Assembly: GCA_001464035.1 (NCBI GenBank)
Contig: LNEC01000010.1
Span: 186,001-250,000 of the forward strand
Source: Bradyrhizobiaceae bacterium Ga0074131
GTDB taxonomy: Bacteria; Pseudomonadota; Alphaproteobacteria; Rhizobiales; Xanthobacteraceae
Length of the DNA: 64,000 nt
Direction of reading: 5' to 3'
The notes under the pieces are model-generated. The model was not told the origin of the DNA and did no database searches. It saw only the letters and a list, made by a program, of their open reading frames with translations. A program made the translations under genes and the position numbers. Below are positions 1-9,580 of this stretch, one piece after another (within the stretch, counting starts at the first letter, position 1; every line of letters begins with the position of its first letter).

Positions 1-705
1 CTCGCCATGCTCGGCGGCGCGGTCCTGCTCGTCGAAGGTCTTTGCATCGATAGCGGCAAACGTCACGGCATCGCCCGGTTCCAGCAGGAAGATCGGATCG
101 CGGTGCAACTGATAGGTGCGCACCGGCGTCCGTCCCAGCAGATGCCAGCCGCTCGGCCCGGCGAGACACTGCACCCCGGTCTGCACGCCGCCGATCGAGA
201 CCGTACCGGCCGGCGTTAGCAGGCGCGGGTTTTGCCGCCGCGGCATATGCAAGGAGGGATCAAGGCCGCTGAGATAGGACCAGCCCGGCGTAAAGCCGAT
301 CATGGCGACGCGGTAGTGGCCGGCGACATGCCGCGCCACGATCTCGTCAGGCGTGGCACCAAGCGCCCGGGCGACGTCCTCGAGATCGATACCGTGCTCG
401 CCGCCATAAACCACGGGGATACGCCAGCGCCGCGTCGTCGCCGTCGGCGGCACGGGCCGCAGCGCCAGCGCAACCAGCTTGGCGCTCAGGGCGTCGAAGC
501 CGATCACCTCGGGATCGTAATGCACCAGCAGCGATCGATAGGTCGGCACGGTCTCGGTGATGCCGGCGATCGTGTCGCGCGCCAGCAGGCGATCCAGCGC
601 CAGCACGCGCTGGTTCGCGGCGTCATCGATATTGCGGCTGAACTCCACCGTGATGGCGCTGTCGCCACTTGGCAAGAGGCGGGGCGGGGGGAGCGTCGCG
701 GACAT
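1..705 (-). CDS. pxpB: 5-oxoprolinase subunit B (PxpB/KipI family), 3' end cut by window
   Basis: The reading frame is open from the ATG at 705 to the left edge (235 codons, no stop), so the carboxy end lies outside. It begins MSATLPPPRLLPSGDSA and carries the KipI/PxpB signatures PSGDSA, a conserved RSLLVHYDP block near residue 58, and MIGFTPGWSYLSGLDP near residue 136, followed by PRRQNPR and TPAGTVSIGG. In the family, PxpB works with PxpC and PxpA in ATP-dependent opening of 5-oxoproline to glutamate; pxpC usually follows immediately, which would be to the left of this window. It is transcribed away from the RraA-like gene across a 225-base divergent spacer. Family assignment is firm; the exact substrate (oxoproline versus a urea-carboxylate-type compound) is inferred. 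Confidence 0.85.
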   Translation of the reverse strand, partial: MSATLPPPRLLPSGDSAITVEFSRNIDDAANQRVLALDRLLARDTIAGITETVPTYRSLLVHYDPEVIGFDALSAKLVALALRPVPPTATTRRWRIPVVYGGEHGIDLEDVARALGATPDEIVARHVAGHYRVAMIGFTPGWSYLSGLDPSLHMPRRQNPRLLTPAGTVSIGGVQTGVQCLAGPSGWHLLGRTPVRTYQLHRDPIFLLEPGDAVTFAAIDAKTFDEQDRAAEHGE

Positions 706-930
706 GGTCTCATGACTCTTCGGCGGATCGTATGCTGTAGCGCGTTTTGAGCCGGAGTGGAATTCGCTTGGCGAAGATCAGCCTGCAAGTTCAACAAACC
801 AATACGAATAATCGTGCTAGAGGATGCCATCGAGCCGGCATTGCAGCCTGCTGTGCAACGCCCCTTGACGGGATGGCCGCGCCCCGCATGATGGCGCCGC
901 CAATCAATCCCGACCGGAGCTGAGTTTTCG

Positions 931-1629
931 ATGTCCCTGACACCACAAGCGACTGCGACGCTGTCCCGCGTATCCACCGCGACCATCACCACGGTTCTGC
1001 TCAAGAAGGGCCTGCGAAACGTCTGGATGCGGGGCTCGCGACCGCTGCGGCCAGGGCAGCCCCGGCTGGTCGGACCGGCGTTTACGCTTCGTTTCGTGCC
1101 GGCGCGGGAGGATCTGGCGACGCCGGAATCCTGGTCGTCGCCGATCTCGACCCGGACCGCGATCGAAGCCATGCCGCAGGGCTGCATCGCCGTGGTCGAT
1201 GCCATGGGCGTGACCGACGCCGGCATCTTCGGCGACATATTGTGCGCCCGCATGATGAAGCGCGGCGTGGCGGCGCTGGTGACCGACGGCGTGGTGCGCG
1301 ATCTCGAGGGTGTGCTCGGCACCGGCCTGCCGGTGTGGTGCGACGGCTTTGCCGCGCCGCCCTCGGTGGCCGGTCTGACGTTTGTCGGCTGGGGCGAGCC
1401 GATCGGTTGCGGCGGAGTGGCGATCTTCCCGAACGACATAATCGTCGCCGATCAGGACGGCGCGGTGGTGATCCCGGCGGCGTTCCTCGACTTCATTCTC
1501 GCTGAAGGCGTCGAGCAGGAGCGCATGGAAGCCTGGATCGTCGATCAGGTGAACAGCGGCGCGGTGCTGCCGGGTCTCTACCCCATGAACGCCGAGACCA
1601 AGGCGCGTTACGCCGCCTCGAAGAAATAG
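931..1629 (+). CDS. RraA-family protein (HMG/CHA aldolase-like)
   Basis: 232 residues, close to the usual length for RraA-like proteins. The core G-D-I-L-C-A-R-M-M-K-R-G segment (residues 101-112) and the following TDGVVRD (118-124, with the R-D pair that binds substrate and metal in class II pyruvate aldolases of this fold) are present. Members are either 4-hydroxy-4-methyl-2-oxoglutarate/4-carboxy-4-hydroxy-2-oxoadipate aldolases or uncharacterised relatives often misnamed ribonuclease regulators or menaquinone methyltransferases. The cupin gene follows 41 bases downstream in the same direction, which suggests a small catabolic operon for an aromatic or keto-acid intermediate. The substrate cannot be read from the sequence. 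Confidence 0.8.
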   Translation: MSLTPQATATLSRVSTATITTVLLKKGLRNVWMRGSRPLRPGQPRLVGPAFTLRFVPAREDLATPESWSSPISTRTAIEAMPQGCIAVVDAMGVTDAGIFGDILCARMMKRGVAALVTDGVVRDLEGVLGTGLPVWCDGFAAPPSVAGLTFVGWGEPIGCGGVAIFPNDIIVADQDGAVVIPAAFLDFILAEGVEQERMEAWIVDQVNSGAVLPGLYPMNAETKARYAASKK

Positions 1630-1670
1630 CAACGCGCATCGATGCAGCGTCTGCAGTGAAGGAGGACTCC

Positions 1671-2078
1671 ATGGATATGCATCTCGCCGGATCGCGGCCG
1701 TCACGCCGGGCGCCAAAAGAGTATTTTGTCGGCACGGTCTGGCAGGATCCGATCATCGCCACCGAGGCGCCGGCGCGGCTTGTCTCGACCCGCGTGTCGT
1801 TCGAGCCGGGCGCCAGAACAAACTGGCATTCGCATCCGCTCGGCCAGACGCTTTACGTCATTTCGGGCGTGGGGCGGGTCCAGACCGTGGGCCAGCCGGT
1901 CCACGAGATCAGGCCGGGCGATGTGGTCTGGATTCCGCCGGGCGAGAAGCATTGGCATGGCGGCTCGCCCGGCAATGGGATGGTCCACATCGCAATGCAG
2001 GAAGCGTTGAATGGCAGTTATGCTACCTGGATGGAGCCGGTGAGCGACGCCGACTACGCAGCAAAAGTGGGAGACTAG
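1671..2078 (+). CDS. small single-domain cupin protein
   Basis: The ATG at 1671 is chosen because a strong AAGGAGG sits just before it; an in-frame GTG at 1656 lies upstream of that ribosome site and is unlikely. The 135-residue product is a single RmlC-like cupin: the first motif has W-H-S-H-P-L-G-Q-T-L-Y-V-I-S-G, and the second has R-P-G-D-V-V-W-I-P-P-G-E-K-H-W-H-G. The histidines are placed to hold a metal. Such small cupins often accompany carboxymuconolactone decarboxylase or ring-cleavage genes; here the partner is the RraA-like aldolase 41 bases upstream. No specific reaction is evident. Confidence 0.8.
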   Translation: MDMHLAGSRPSRRAPKEYFVGTVWQDPIIATEAPARLVSTRVSFEPGARTNWHSHPLGQTLYVISGVGRVQTVGQPVHEIRPGDVVWIPPGEKHWHGGSPGNGMVHIAMQEALNGSYATWMEPVSDADYAAKVGD

Positions 2079-2096
2079 CCGCCCGCGCAGCGCCGG

Positions 2097-2456
2097 TTAG
2101 ATCCGCTGCGCGGTCCATGTGCCCGAGCACAGCGCGCCGCGCCAGGTGCCCGATCCTGTGGTGGCGGTGAGTTGACCCGAACCGACGGCCCGCTTCATGC
2201 CGCTGGTCATCGTCACACTGACGTTGCCGGCGCCGGCGACCCGGCCCGATGCGGTCATCAACGCGTTGCTCGACGCGATCTGCCCGTTGTTGATCCCGAT
2301 CGAGACGGTGGTGCCGCTGCCGCAAGCCGCGTTGGTCGAGACGATCTGCACATTCCATGCGCCATCGAACGTCGCAGCCGCGGCGGGCGTTGAAGTCATC
2401 GAGGCCGCGAGCATCAGGATGCGGCTGGCGACAAGCATGCTGCGAAAGCGTTCCAT
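2097..2456 (-). CDS. small exported protein of unknown function
   Basis: 119 residues starting with a signal peptide (hydrophobic stretch SRILMLAASMTSTPAAAA, likely cleavage after AAA near residue 28). The mature part begins TFDGAWNVQIV, has two cysteines and a glycine/threonine/serine-rich pattern ending in WRGALCSGTWTAQRI, typical of a small beta-sheet periplasmic domain. It is convergent with the cupin gene and lies 73 bases downstream of the DUF2147-like gene on the same strand. Function is not recognised. Confidence 0.6.
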   Translation of the reverse strand: MERFRSMLVASRILMLAASMTSTPAAAATFDGAWNVQIVSTNAACGSGTTVSIGINNGQIASSNALMTASGRVAGAGNVSVTMTSGMKRAVGSGQLTATTGSGTWRGALCSGTWTAQRI

Positions 2457-2529
2457 GGCAGGTCATCTCTGGTTGGACGCTGTCATGGTCACACATCCGC
2501 ACGCCGCGGTATGTGATGGCAATCACGCC

Positions 2530-3240
2530 TCAGTTCAGCCGGCTCCATGTCTGGCCGCCACAGAACATGCCGCCAAACGCGCAGCCCTGAACGCGTAGCC
2601 TGTCGGAGCCCTTCAAAGCGATCGTGGAATCATAGGTGCTGCCGCTGTTCGGATCGAGAATCCGCCCGCTCCATTTGGCGTCCTTGCCGGGCTTCATGTT
2701 GATCAGAACCTGCTCGCCGTTCTCGTTCGACCTGGCGTCCACCGAATATCCGCAGAGGTTGGGGCCGCACTGTTCGATCCGAACCTTGCCCTCTTTCTCT
2801 TCGGTCAACCATACCCCGAGCGGTGAATTCGCCGCGGCAGCAGGGACCGCCGCCTGCGGTTTCGGAGCCGCGGCCGGCGCGGACGCGGCGGGAGCGGCCG
2901 CCGCAGTTGCCGGTGCAGCAGCTGCTGGCGGAGGCTCGGTCGGCGCTGCCGCGGGCGCCGGGGACTGTTGGGTTGCCGCGGGTGCGGCCACGGGCGTCTG
3001 CGGATCGTTCTTTGGATCGTTTTTGGCCTGCTGCGGCGTCTGTTTGCGCGGGCGGTCGCTGTCCTGATCGTCGCGCGAGCGTTTCGCTTTCTTGCCGGTG
3101 TTGTCGTAGACGCCCGGAATCGAAACGGTTCCGCGATCGGGATCGATGGTGATGGTGCGTCCGCCGTAATCGAAGGTGTACTGAGCCTGTGCGGCGGTGC
3201 TCGCCAGCAAAAACGCGGCGATCGCAAGAAACGTTCTCAT
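2530..3240 (-). CDS. exported DUF2147-like protein with long Ala/Pro linker
   Basis: 236 residues. A clean signal peptide (MRTFLAIAAFLLASTAAQAQ) is followed by a short domain with a YDFGG/TITIDPDRG-like stretch, then a Lys/Arg/Asp-rich segment, an alanine/proline-rich linker at about residues 80-140, and a carboxy-terminal domain starting SPLGVWLTEEKEGKVRIEQC. That domain (W-x-x-E, KVRIEQCG, LCGY, W-S-G-R-I-L-D-P, and a terminal GGQTWSRLN) matches the DUF2147 pattern of small periplasmic beta-barrel proteins. The low-complexity linker would place the domain away from the membrane or wall. Function unknown. Confidence 0.65.
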   Translation of the reverse strand: MRTFLAIAAFLLASTAAQAQYTFDYGGRTITIDPDRGTVSIPGVYDNTGKKAKRSRDDQDSDRPRKQTPQQAKNDPKNDPQTPVAAPAATQQSPAPAAAPTEPPPAAAAPATAAAAPAASAPAAAPKPQAAVPAAAANSPLGVWLTEEKEGKVRIEQCGPNLCGYSVDARSNENGEQVLINMKPGKDAKWSGRILDPNSGSTYDSTIALKGSDRLRVQGCAFGGMFCGGQTWSRLN

Positions 3241-3454
3241 ATGACCTCCCGAGCAGGCGAAATCTCAGTCTTCACCATACGTTGCGACAGTGCCGTACAA
3301 CGTGACCTACATCACTTTCGTGGGCATGAGTCGTCGGTTACCAAGTTTGGTTCAAATCGTCAGTGAAGGGCCAGTGTATTTCAGGACGCCAGACGCGGTC
3401 AATTTCGGCGGGGCGCCGGTCATGCGGAGGTGGCCTCCATCGTGTCCCGCAAAA

Positions 3455-3859
3455 CTACATTTCGCCGGCATGGTTGCGGACCAACTTCGCGGCCGCGGCC
3501 CGTCCGGTCATTTCGCTTTTGATCTGCTCGAATCGCTCCCGCGCCTCGCCGGCACGCTCATCGACCAGCCTGATCGCCTCATCCGGAGCCAACGGGCCGC
3601 TGACCACCGGCGTGGAATTCTCGCCGATCGTCTCGTCCACGAAATACTCGCCATTGGCCTCGCGGCGAACCGTCCATCTGAAGCGGATCGCAGCCATCGG
3701 GCCGGGACCCATTTTCGAGTAACCCTCGGCCTCGATCACCTCGGGCGCCGCGGGCTGCTCCTCAACCGGCGGTTTCTGCGGCTCGCGCTGGGTTTCGGGA
3801 TGGTCGAGAATGCTGGCGATGGCCGCAAGCGCATGATCGGTCGGGTCGTTTTGGGTCAA
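3455..3859 (-). CDS. conserved hypothetical protein, TTG start
   Basis: 134 residues with the TTG at 3859, preceded by GGAGG at a 9-base spacing; an ATG 27 bases further upstream has no such site. The protein begins LTQNDPTDHALAAIASILD, has a short Pro/Glu-rich linker and a conserved-looking domain that includes RFRWTVRREANGEYFVDE and a carboxy-terminal helix rich in Glu and Arg. No signal peptide, membrane segment or catalytic motif is visible. Base composition fits its neighbours. Confidence 0.55.
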   Translation of the reverse strand: MTQNDPTDHALAAIASILDHPETQREPQKPPVEEQPAAPEVIEAEGYSKMGPGPMAAIRFRWTVRREANGEYFVDETIGENSTPVVSGPLAPDEAIRLVDERAGEARERFEQIKSEMTGRAAAAKLVRNHAGEM

Positions 3860-3961
3860 GATCTGAAACCTCCGGGCACGACACAACAGGCCACCAAGCG
3901 AACTTCGCGGCCAGGGCCGGGTTCCCTTCCTCGCTCCTGAATAAGGCTGAGTTTTGTCAGT

Positions 3962-5386
3962 TTACGCGCAAACTGGCGGCAATTTGTCCTTCCACGGACG
4001 CGCCTGCTCGAGCTGAGCCGCCAGGCGGAACAAGGTGGCCTCGTCGCCGAACCGTGCGGAAAACATCATGCCAAGCGGCAACCCGGCCGCGTTCCATGCC
4101 AGCGGCACCGACATCGCGGGCTGGCCGGACATGTTGAACATGGCAGTCGCCGGCATGTAGCGCCGAAGGACGGGGGCGATATGCGACAGATCTTCCGACA
4201 TCGTGTTGAGCTCGCCGATCCGCAGCGGCGGCGAACACAACGTCGGGCACAGCAACACGTCGCAGCTCTCGAAGAAAGCGGCGAGGGCGCGCGAAATCTG
4301 GAACGCGCCGAGTTGCGCGGCGACGTAGTCGGTCGCGGTCGACTTTTGCGCGTTACGTGCGCTTGCCAGCGTCAGGGCCTCGAAATCGTTATCCGTCATC
4401 GTGCGGCCGAAGCGCTGCTCGGCAAGCCGCACATTCAGCGCGGTGTTGGCGGCCACGATGGTCGACATCACCACCGCGGGATCGGCGGCCAACATCGGCG
4501 CGCGCTCCTCGACATGATGGCCGAGGCCCGCGAGCAGGACGGCAATCTCGCGGGTCGCCGCGGCCACTTCCGGATCGATGGCTTCGCCATAGGGCGACTT
4601 GTCGGTGAAGGCGATGCGCAAGCGGCCGGGCTCGCGACCGACTTCCTCCAGAAAGGGCCGCTGCGGCGGCGGCGCGACATAGGGGCTCGATGGCTCCGGT
4701 CCGTGGATCGCGTCCAGCATCGCGGCGCTGTCGCGCACGCTGATGCTGACGACGTGGCCGCAGGAAAACCCGCCCCAGCCTTCGCCGCGATCGGGTCCAA
4801 GCGGGGTGCGCGCGCGGGTCGGTTTCAATCCGAACACGCCGGATGCGGAGGCCGGAATGCGGATCGAACCGCCGCCGTCGCTGGCATGCGCGACAGGCAG
4901 GATGCGCGCCGCTACGGCCGCGGCCGCGCCGCCGGAGGAGCCGCCCGACGAATGCGCCAGATTCCACGGATTTCGGGTCGGGCCGAACAGGCGGGACTCG
5001 GTGGTCGGCATCAAGCCGAATTCGGGGCTGGAGCTCTTTCCGAAGATCGTGAGGCCGGCATCCAGGAAACGCTGGGCGAGGGTGCCGCTATGGTCGGCGA
5101 CATTGTCCTCGTAGACGCTGGCGCCGAAGGTCGTCCGCGTACCCTTTAGGATTTCAAGATCCTTCAGCAGAAACGGCACGCCGGTGAAGGGACCATCGGC
5201 AAGTCCCTTGTCGATTTGCTGCTTCGCGAAGTCGTCATGCCTCACGACGACGGCGTTGATCTGCGGATCGACCCTGGCGGTGCGGGCGATCGCTTCGTCC
5301 AGCAACTCCCCGGCGCTGACCAGCTTTCTCCGGACGAGATCGGCAAGGCCGATCCCGTCATAGCTGCCGTATTCCTTGAAAGCCAT
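3962..5386 (-). CDS. amidase (amidase-signature family)
   Basis: 474 residues, normal for the family. The Ser-cisSer-Lys triad is visible: Lys75 in PFLLKDLE, cis-Ser150 in the SSGGSSGG stretch and nucleophile Ser174 in DGGGSIRIPAS. Members hydrolyse amides such as aryl- and aliphatic amides or act in GatA-like roles; the lack of gatB/gatC neighbours argues for a catabolic amidase. It is the last gene of a minus-strand operon with a D-2-hydroxyacid dehydrogenase and an ABC importer upstream, so it probably cleaves the imported compound or a derivative. The substrate is not predictable. Confidence 0.85.
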   Translation of the reverse strand: MAFKEYGSYDGIGLADLVRRKLVSAGELLDEAIARTARVDPQINAVVVRHDDFAKQQIDKGLADGPFTGVPFLLKDLEILKGTRTTFGASVYEDNVADHSGTLAQRFLDAGLTIFGKSSSPEFGLMPTTESRLFGPTRNPWNLAHSSGGSSGGAAAAVAARILPVAHASDGGGSIRIPASASGVFGLKPTRARTPLGPDRGEGWGGFSCGHVVSISVRDSAAMLDAIHGPEPSSPYVAPPPQRPFLEEVGREPGRLRIAFTDKSPYGEAIDPEVAAATREIAVLLAGLGHHVEERAPMLAADPAVVMSTIVAANTALNVRLAEQRFGRTMTDNDFEALTLASARNAQKSTATDYVAAQLGAFQISRALAAFFESCDVLLCPTLCSPPLRIGELNTMSEDLSHIAPVLRRYMPATAMFNMSGQPAMSVPLAWNAAGLPLGMMFSARFGDEATLFRLAAQLEQARPWKDKLPPVCA

Positions 5387-5453
5387 GCTGATACCCGTGG
5401 AGTCGCTGACGTGGCGAAGCGATCAATTCAGGCCGGGCGCTGTCGCAGCCGGC

Positions 5454-6443
5454 TCAGCCCAGCACGTCCTGGTTGATGACGTTGTGGCGCAGCGGCTGTC
5501 CGTCGAGCGCGCTCAGGATATTGCGCGCCGTTTGCTCGCTCATCCGGTCGACCGCTTCCCGCGTCACGCCGGCCACGTGCGGCGCCATGATGACGTTGGG
5601 AAGTGCGAACAGCGAATGGCCCGACGGCGGCGGCTCCTGCTCGAACACGTCGAGACCCGCGCCCGCAAGCCTGCCGGACGAGAGCGCGTCATACAGCGCC
5701 GGCTCGTCGATGATGCCGCCGCGGGCGGTGTTGATCAGATAGGCGGTCGGCTTCATGCGCTGCAGCCGCGCGGCGTTGAACATTCCGACGGTCTCGGCAT
5801 TCTTCGGGCAGTGGATACTGACGAAATCGGCGCGCGGCAGCGCCGCGTCGAGATCGGCGACCGGCTCGCAGCCGGCGGCCGTGATCTCGGCGGCGGGCTT
5901 GTAGGGGTCGTAGATCAGCACGTTCATTTCCATGGCGAGACAGCGCTTGGCGGTGCGCGTGCCGATGCGCCCGAAGCCGACGATCAGCACGGTCTTGCCG
6001 TAGAGGTCGTAGGGCAGCATGCCGAGCCGGCTGGACCATTGGCCATCCTTGACGATCGAATGCATTTCGACCGCGCGCTTGGCCAGCATCAGCATCATGA
6101 ACATGGCCTGTTCGGCGACCGACGGCGAGTTCGCGGTGCCCGCGACCATCAGCGGGACCTTGCGGCGGCTCAACGCGGGAACGTCGACGGCGTCGAAACC
6201 GACGCCAATCCTGGTCACCACCTTCATATCGACGGAGGCTTCCAGCTCCGGTTCGCCGAAACGGGTGGCCCCGAGCGCCACGCCATGAACCGGCGCGTGC
6301 TCCCTGAGCTTGGCCTCGAAATCGCCAGCGGAGATCATATTCGGGAATTCGACAAGGTCGAGATCGTCCCGCTCCTGCAGCAGCGCTCTTCCGGATTGCG
6401 AGAACGATTCAGTGATGAAGATCTTCTTCTTGTTGGTGGTCAT
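5454..6443 (-). CDS. D-2-hydroxyacid dehydrogenase, NAD-dependent
   Basis: 329 residues. The dinucleotide-binding loop is G156-F-G-R-I-G161, and the catalytic Arg241 (INTARGG), Glu270 (EQEPP) and His289 (MAPHVAG) of the phosphoglycerate-dehydrogenase/hydroxypyruvate-reductase family are all present. It interconverts a 2-keto acid and a D-2-hydroxy acid. There is no ACT or ASB domain, so it is not a SerA-type biosynthetic enzyme. It sits 67 bases upstream of the amidase and 36 bases downstream of the transporter ATPase in the same operon. Confidence 0.85.
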   Translation of the reverse strand: MTTNKKKIFITESFSQSGRALLQERDDLDLVEFPNMISAGDFEAKLREHAPVHGVALGATRFGEPELEASVDMKVVTRIGVGFDAVDVPALSRRKVPLMVAGTANSPSVAEQAMFMMLMLAKRAVEMHSIVKDGQWSSRLGMLPYDLYGKTVLIVGFGRIGTRTAKRCLAMEMNVLIYDPYKPAAEITAAGCEPVADLDAALPRADFVSIHCPKNAETVGMFNAARLQRMKPTAYLINTARGGIIDEPALYDALSSGRLAGAGLDVFEQEPPPSGHSLFALPNVIMAPHVAGVTREAVDRMSEQTARNILSALDGQPLRHNVINQDVLG

Positions 6444-6479
6444 TCCCGCGCCCCTGCTGCGTTTCTCGTTGTGAGGCCG

Positions 6480-7580
6480 TCAAATGACGGCGCCAGTGGC
6501 CTCATTTAGCAGGTGCATATTGTTGAGGTCTATCGCCAATCGCATCGGGGCCCCCGCGCGCGCGTCGGCATTGGGATTGACCCGTCCGCAGATCTCGGCG
6601 CCATCTATGATGAAATAAATCATCGTCTCCATGCCCATCGGTTCGATCACATCAAGTACCGCATCGAAGTTCTCGACTCCGGGCTCCGCGTGGGGACTGG
6701 CTTCCGTGATGTGTTCGGGGCGCAGGCCAAGCTGCAGCTTGTCGGTTCGCGACACGGTCTTGTAGCGCTCGGCGCGGGCCGGCGGCAGCGGGAAGACAAT
6801 ACGGTCGGTCAGGCGGATGTGCATCTTGCCACCGATCTCCTCCAGCCGGCACGACATGAAGTTCATGGCCGGCGAGCCGATGAAGCCCGCCACGAAACGC
6901 GTGGCCGGATTGTGATAAAGTTCGTTCGGGGTGCCGATCTGTTCGATACGACCATTGTTCATGACCACGACCCGGTCGGCGAGCGTCATCGCCTCGACCT
7001 GGTCATGGGTGACGTAGACGGTGGTGGTGCGGACCTTCTGATGCACCTTCTTGATTTCGATCCGCATCTGCACCCTCAGCTTGGCGTCGAGATTCGACAA
7101 CGGCTCGTCGAACAGGAACACCTTGGGGTTTCGCACGATGGCGCGGCCCATGGCGACGCGCTGGCGCTGGCCGCCGGACAGTTGCTTCGGCTTGCGGTCG
7201 ACCAACTCGACGATATCCAGCATGCGGGCGGCTTCGTCGACCCGGGTCTTGATCTCGGCTTTCGGATAGCGCTTCAACCGCAGCCCGAACGACATGTTCT
7301 CCGCCACCGTCATGTGCGGATAGAGCGCGTAGTTCTGGAACACCATGGCGATGTCGCGGTCCTTCGGCGGCACGTCGTTGACGACGTCGCCTCCGATCAT
7401 GATATCGCCGTCGGTGATATCCTCAAGCCCCGCGATCATCCGCAGCGTGGTCGACTTCCCGCAGCCCGAGGGGCCCACCAGCACGACGAATTCATGGTCG
7501 GCGATGTCGAGATCGATGCCGCGCACCGCCTCGACCTCGTCGTAACGCTTGACAACCTTGCGCAACGTGACGTCAGCCAT
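6480..7580 (-). CDS. ABC transporter ATP-binding protein, CUT1/UgpC-MalK type
   Basis: 366 residues starting [18 protein letters not shown]; the open frame runs upstream but the ATG at 7580 gives the normal family start. Walker A is G36-P-S-G-C-G-K-S-T44, the ABC signature is [14 protein letters not shown], Walker B is [13 protein letters not shown] and the switch His follows in [11 protein letters not shown] carboxy-terminal TOBE/regulatory domain (LGLRPEHI) is present, as in MalK and UgpC, which energise carbohydrate and glycerophosphate importers. It begins 5 bases after the stop of the preceding permease gene. Confidence 0.92.
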   Translation of the reverse strand: MADVTLRKVVKRYDEVEAVRGIDLDIADHEFVVLVGPSGCGKSTTLRMIAGLEDITDGDIMIGGDVVNDVPPKDRDIAMVFQNYALYPHMTVAENMSFGLRLKRYPKAEIKTRVDEAARMLDIVELVDRKPKQLSGGQRQRVAMGRAIVRNPKVFLFDEPLSNLDAKLRVQMRIEIKKVHQKVRTTTVYVTHDQVEAMTLADRVVVMNNGRIEQIGTPNELYHNPATRFVAGFIGSPAMNFMSCRLEEIGGKMHIRLTDRIVFPLPPARAERYKTVSRTDKLQLGLRPEHITEASPHAEPGVENFDAVLDVIEPMGMETMIYFIIDGAEICGRVNPNADARAGAPMRLAIDLNNMHLLNEATGAVI

Positions 7581-7585
7581 TGAGT

Positions 7586-8500
7586 TCAACCCTTTGTCGC
7601 ACCGGCGGTCAGGCCGGCAATGTAATAGTCCATCAGGAAGGCGTAGATGATCAGCGGCGGCGCGGCGCCGAGCAGGGCACCGGTCATGATCTGTCCCCAG
7701 GCGAATACGTCGCCCTTGATCAGGGTTGTGATGATGCCGACCGGCAGCACCAGCTGCTCGGTCGACGTCGTGAATACCAGCGGGTAGAGGAATTGCGCCC
7801 ATGACACCGTGAAGGCGAAAATGGTCGCGGCGATCAGGCCGGGCAGGGCGACCGGAATGAAGATCCGCGTCAACGTCTGGAACCAAGTTGCGCCGTCGAT
7901 GATAGCGGCCTCGTCGAGCTCCTTGGGAATCGAAGCGAAGTAGCCGATCATGATCCAGGTGCAGAACGGCACGGTCAGCGTCGGATAGACGATCAACAGC
8001 ACATACCATTTGTTGATCAGCTGGATCCCGGTCAGTTCGCCGAATACCACGAACATCTTGAACAAGGGCAGAAACAGCAGCGTCTCGGGGATCAGGTAGG
8101 TCAGGAAAACGCCGGTCGCGAGTGTTGCCGAGCCCCAGAACCGCATCCGCGCGAGGGCGAAGGCCGCAGGCACACTGATCAGCATGGTGATCGTCACCAC
8201 GAAGATCGAAACCAGCGCCGAATTGCGAAAGAAGGTCAGAAACTGGTTCGAAGTCAGCAACTCGACGTAGTTGGACAATGTGGGGTGGTAAACCCACCAC
8301 GGATTCGTCGCCGCTGATATTTCGGCGCTGGTTTTCAGCGACGTAATCAGCATGTAGAGCGGCGGTATCAGTGCGAAGATCGCGAACAGCGTGAGGAAGA
8401 AGTACGACCATCTCAGCGCCCAGGTGCGGTCGCGGCTCATGCTGCGCAGTTTGACGGCACGGGTCGGTGCTGCCTTGTCGATTACGGCGGTGCTGGTCAT
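7586..8500 (-). CDS. ABC transporter permease, MalG/UgpE type
   Basis: 304 residues with about six membrane segments and a cytoplasmic amino tail rich in Arg. The coupling (EAA) loop reads [11 protein letters not shown], the contact point for the ATPase. It pairs with the other permease to form the channel of a CUT1-like importer. Its start codon overlaps the stop codon of the upstream permease in an ATGA arrangement, which indicates translational coupling. Confidence 0.92.
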   Translation of the reverse strand: MTSTAVIDKAAPTRAVKLRSMSRDRTWALRWSYFFLTLFAIFALIPPLYMLITSLKTSAEISAATNPWWVYHPTLSNYVELLTSNQFLTFFRNSALVSIFVVTITMLISVPAAFALARMRFWGSATLATGVFLTYLIPETLLFLPLFKMFVVFGELTGIQLINKWYVLLIVYPTLTVPFCTWIMIGYFASIPKELDEAAIIDGATWFQTLTRIFIPVALPGLIAATIFAFTVSWAQFLYPLVFTTSTEQLVLPVGIITTLIKGDVFAWGQIMTGALLGAAPPLIIYAFLMDYYIAGLTAGATKG

Positions 8501-9438
8501 CAGGCTTCATTCCCACGTTTGTTGATATCGCGCAGGATAAAGACCGCCGCGATTGCGAGGATCGGTATCATGAACAGCGAGACGCTGGCGCCCAGTGGGA
8601 TGTCACCACCCTCGATACCAATGCGGAACGCCCAGGTCGCGAAAATATGGGTGCGATCGAGCGGGCCTCCGGCAGTCAGGATACGCACGATATCGAAGTT
8701 GGCGAAGGTGACGATCAGGGAGAACAGCGTCGTGATCGCGATGATATTGCGCATCATCGGCAGCGTCACGTACCAGATGCGCTGCCACCAGTTGGCGCCA
8801 TCGATGGCCGCGGCTTCATAGAGCTGATCGGGCACCGACTTCAGCGAAGCCAGATACATGATCATGAAGAACGGAGCGCCGACCCAGATATTCACCAGGA
8901 TGACCGAGAACCGGGCCCAGCCGGTCTCGCCGGTCCAGGGAATCCGGTCAACACCGATGCCCGCCAGCAGGTAGTTGAAGGCGCTGTAGGATGGATCGAA
9001 CAGCCACAACCATGCCAGCGTGCTCATGGCGGGCGGGATGACCCACGGCACCAGCAGCATTCCGCGCCACTTGCGCTGGCCCTTGGCCGGTATGTTGTGG
9101 ACGAAGTGGGCGACGACGAACCCGATCAGTGCCTTGAAGATCACGGCCGTAATCGCGAAAATGCAGGATTGCTGGACCACCAGCCAGAACGTTTCGCGGG
9201 TGAAGAGGAACTGGAAATTTCCAAGTCCGACGAAGCGTTGCATCGACTTGTTCAGCGTCGCCAGATGCAGCGAATAAAACGCGGGATAGATGACCAGCAG
9301 CGAAATCAGCAGGATCAACGGCAGCGTCATGAGAAATGCCGCGGTGGATTTCCGCTTCAACGCAGTTCGCAAACTGGCGCGCTTGCGCGCCGCGCGCGGA
9401 GGGGCGGAGTCTTTCCGCTCGATCGCGACATCAGCCAT
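8500..9438 (-). CDS. ABC transporter permease, MalF/UgpA type
   Basis: 312 residues, with a basic amino terminus followed by about six membrane segments and an EAA loop with the core [21 protein letters not shown]. This is the MalF-like partner of the importer. The gene begins about 140 bases after the binding-protein gene, with a strong hairpin in between, as is common where a binding protein is made in excess over its membrane partners. Confidence 0.92.
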   Translation of the reverse strand: MADVAIERKDSAPPRAARKRASLRTALKRKSTAAFLMTLPLILLISLLVIYPAFYSLHLATLNKSMQRFVGLGNFQFLFTRETFWLVVQQSCIFAITAVIFKALIGFVVAHFVHNIPAKGQRKWRGMLLVPWVIPPAMSTLAWLWLFDPSYSAFNYLLAGIGVDRIPWTGETGWARFSVILVNIWVGAPFFMIMYLASLKSVPDQLYEAAAIDGANWWQRIWYVTLPMMRNIIAITTLFSLIVTFANFDIVRILTAGGPLDRTHIFATWAFRIGIEGGDIPLGASVSLFMIPILAIAAVFILRDINKRGNEA

Positions 9439-9485
9439 GATGTATCTTCCTCGCGAGTGTCATTTCAGAATGTGAAGGTTTCGGC

Positions 9486-9516
9486 ATCGGAAGCCGGCGC
9501 ACGGCCGGCTTCCGAT
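9486..9516. terminator. perfect 13-bp stem-loop between binding-protein and permease genes
   Basis: ATCGGAAGCCGGC at 9486-9498 is the exact reverse complement of 9504-9516, with a 5-base loop. There is no T-run, so it is better seen as an attenuating or RNA-stabilising hairpin than as a full intrinsic terminator. It lies 3' of the abundant binding-protein message and before the permease start. Confidence 0.6.
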
Positions 9517-9580
9517 CGTTCCAACAGGCGGATGCGCGCCGTCACGGCTCGAGATCCGACGGACCGTGCGGCGGAACCGC

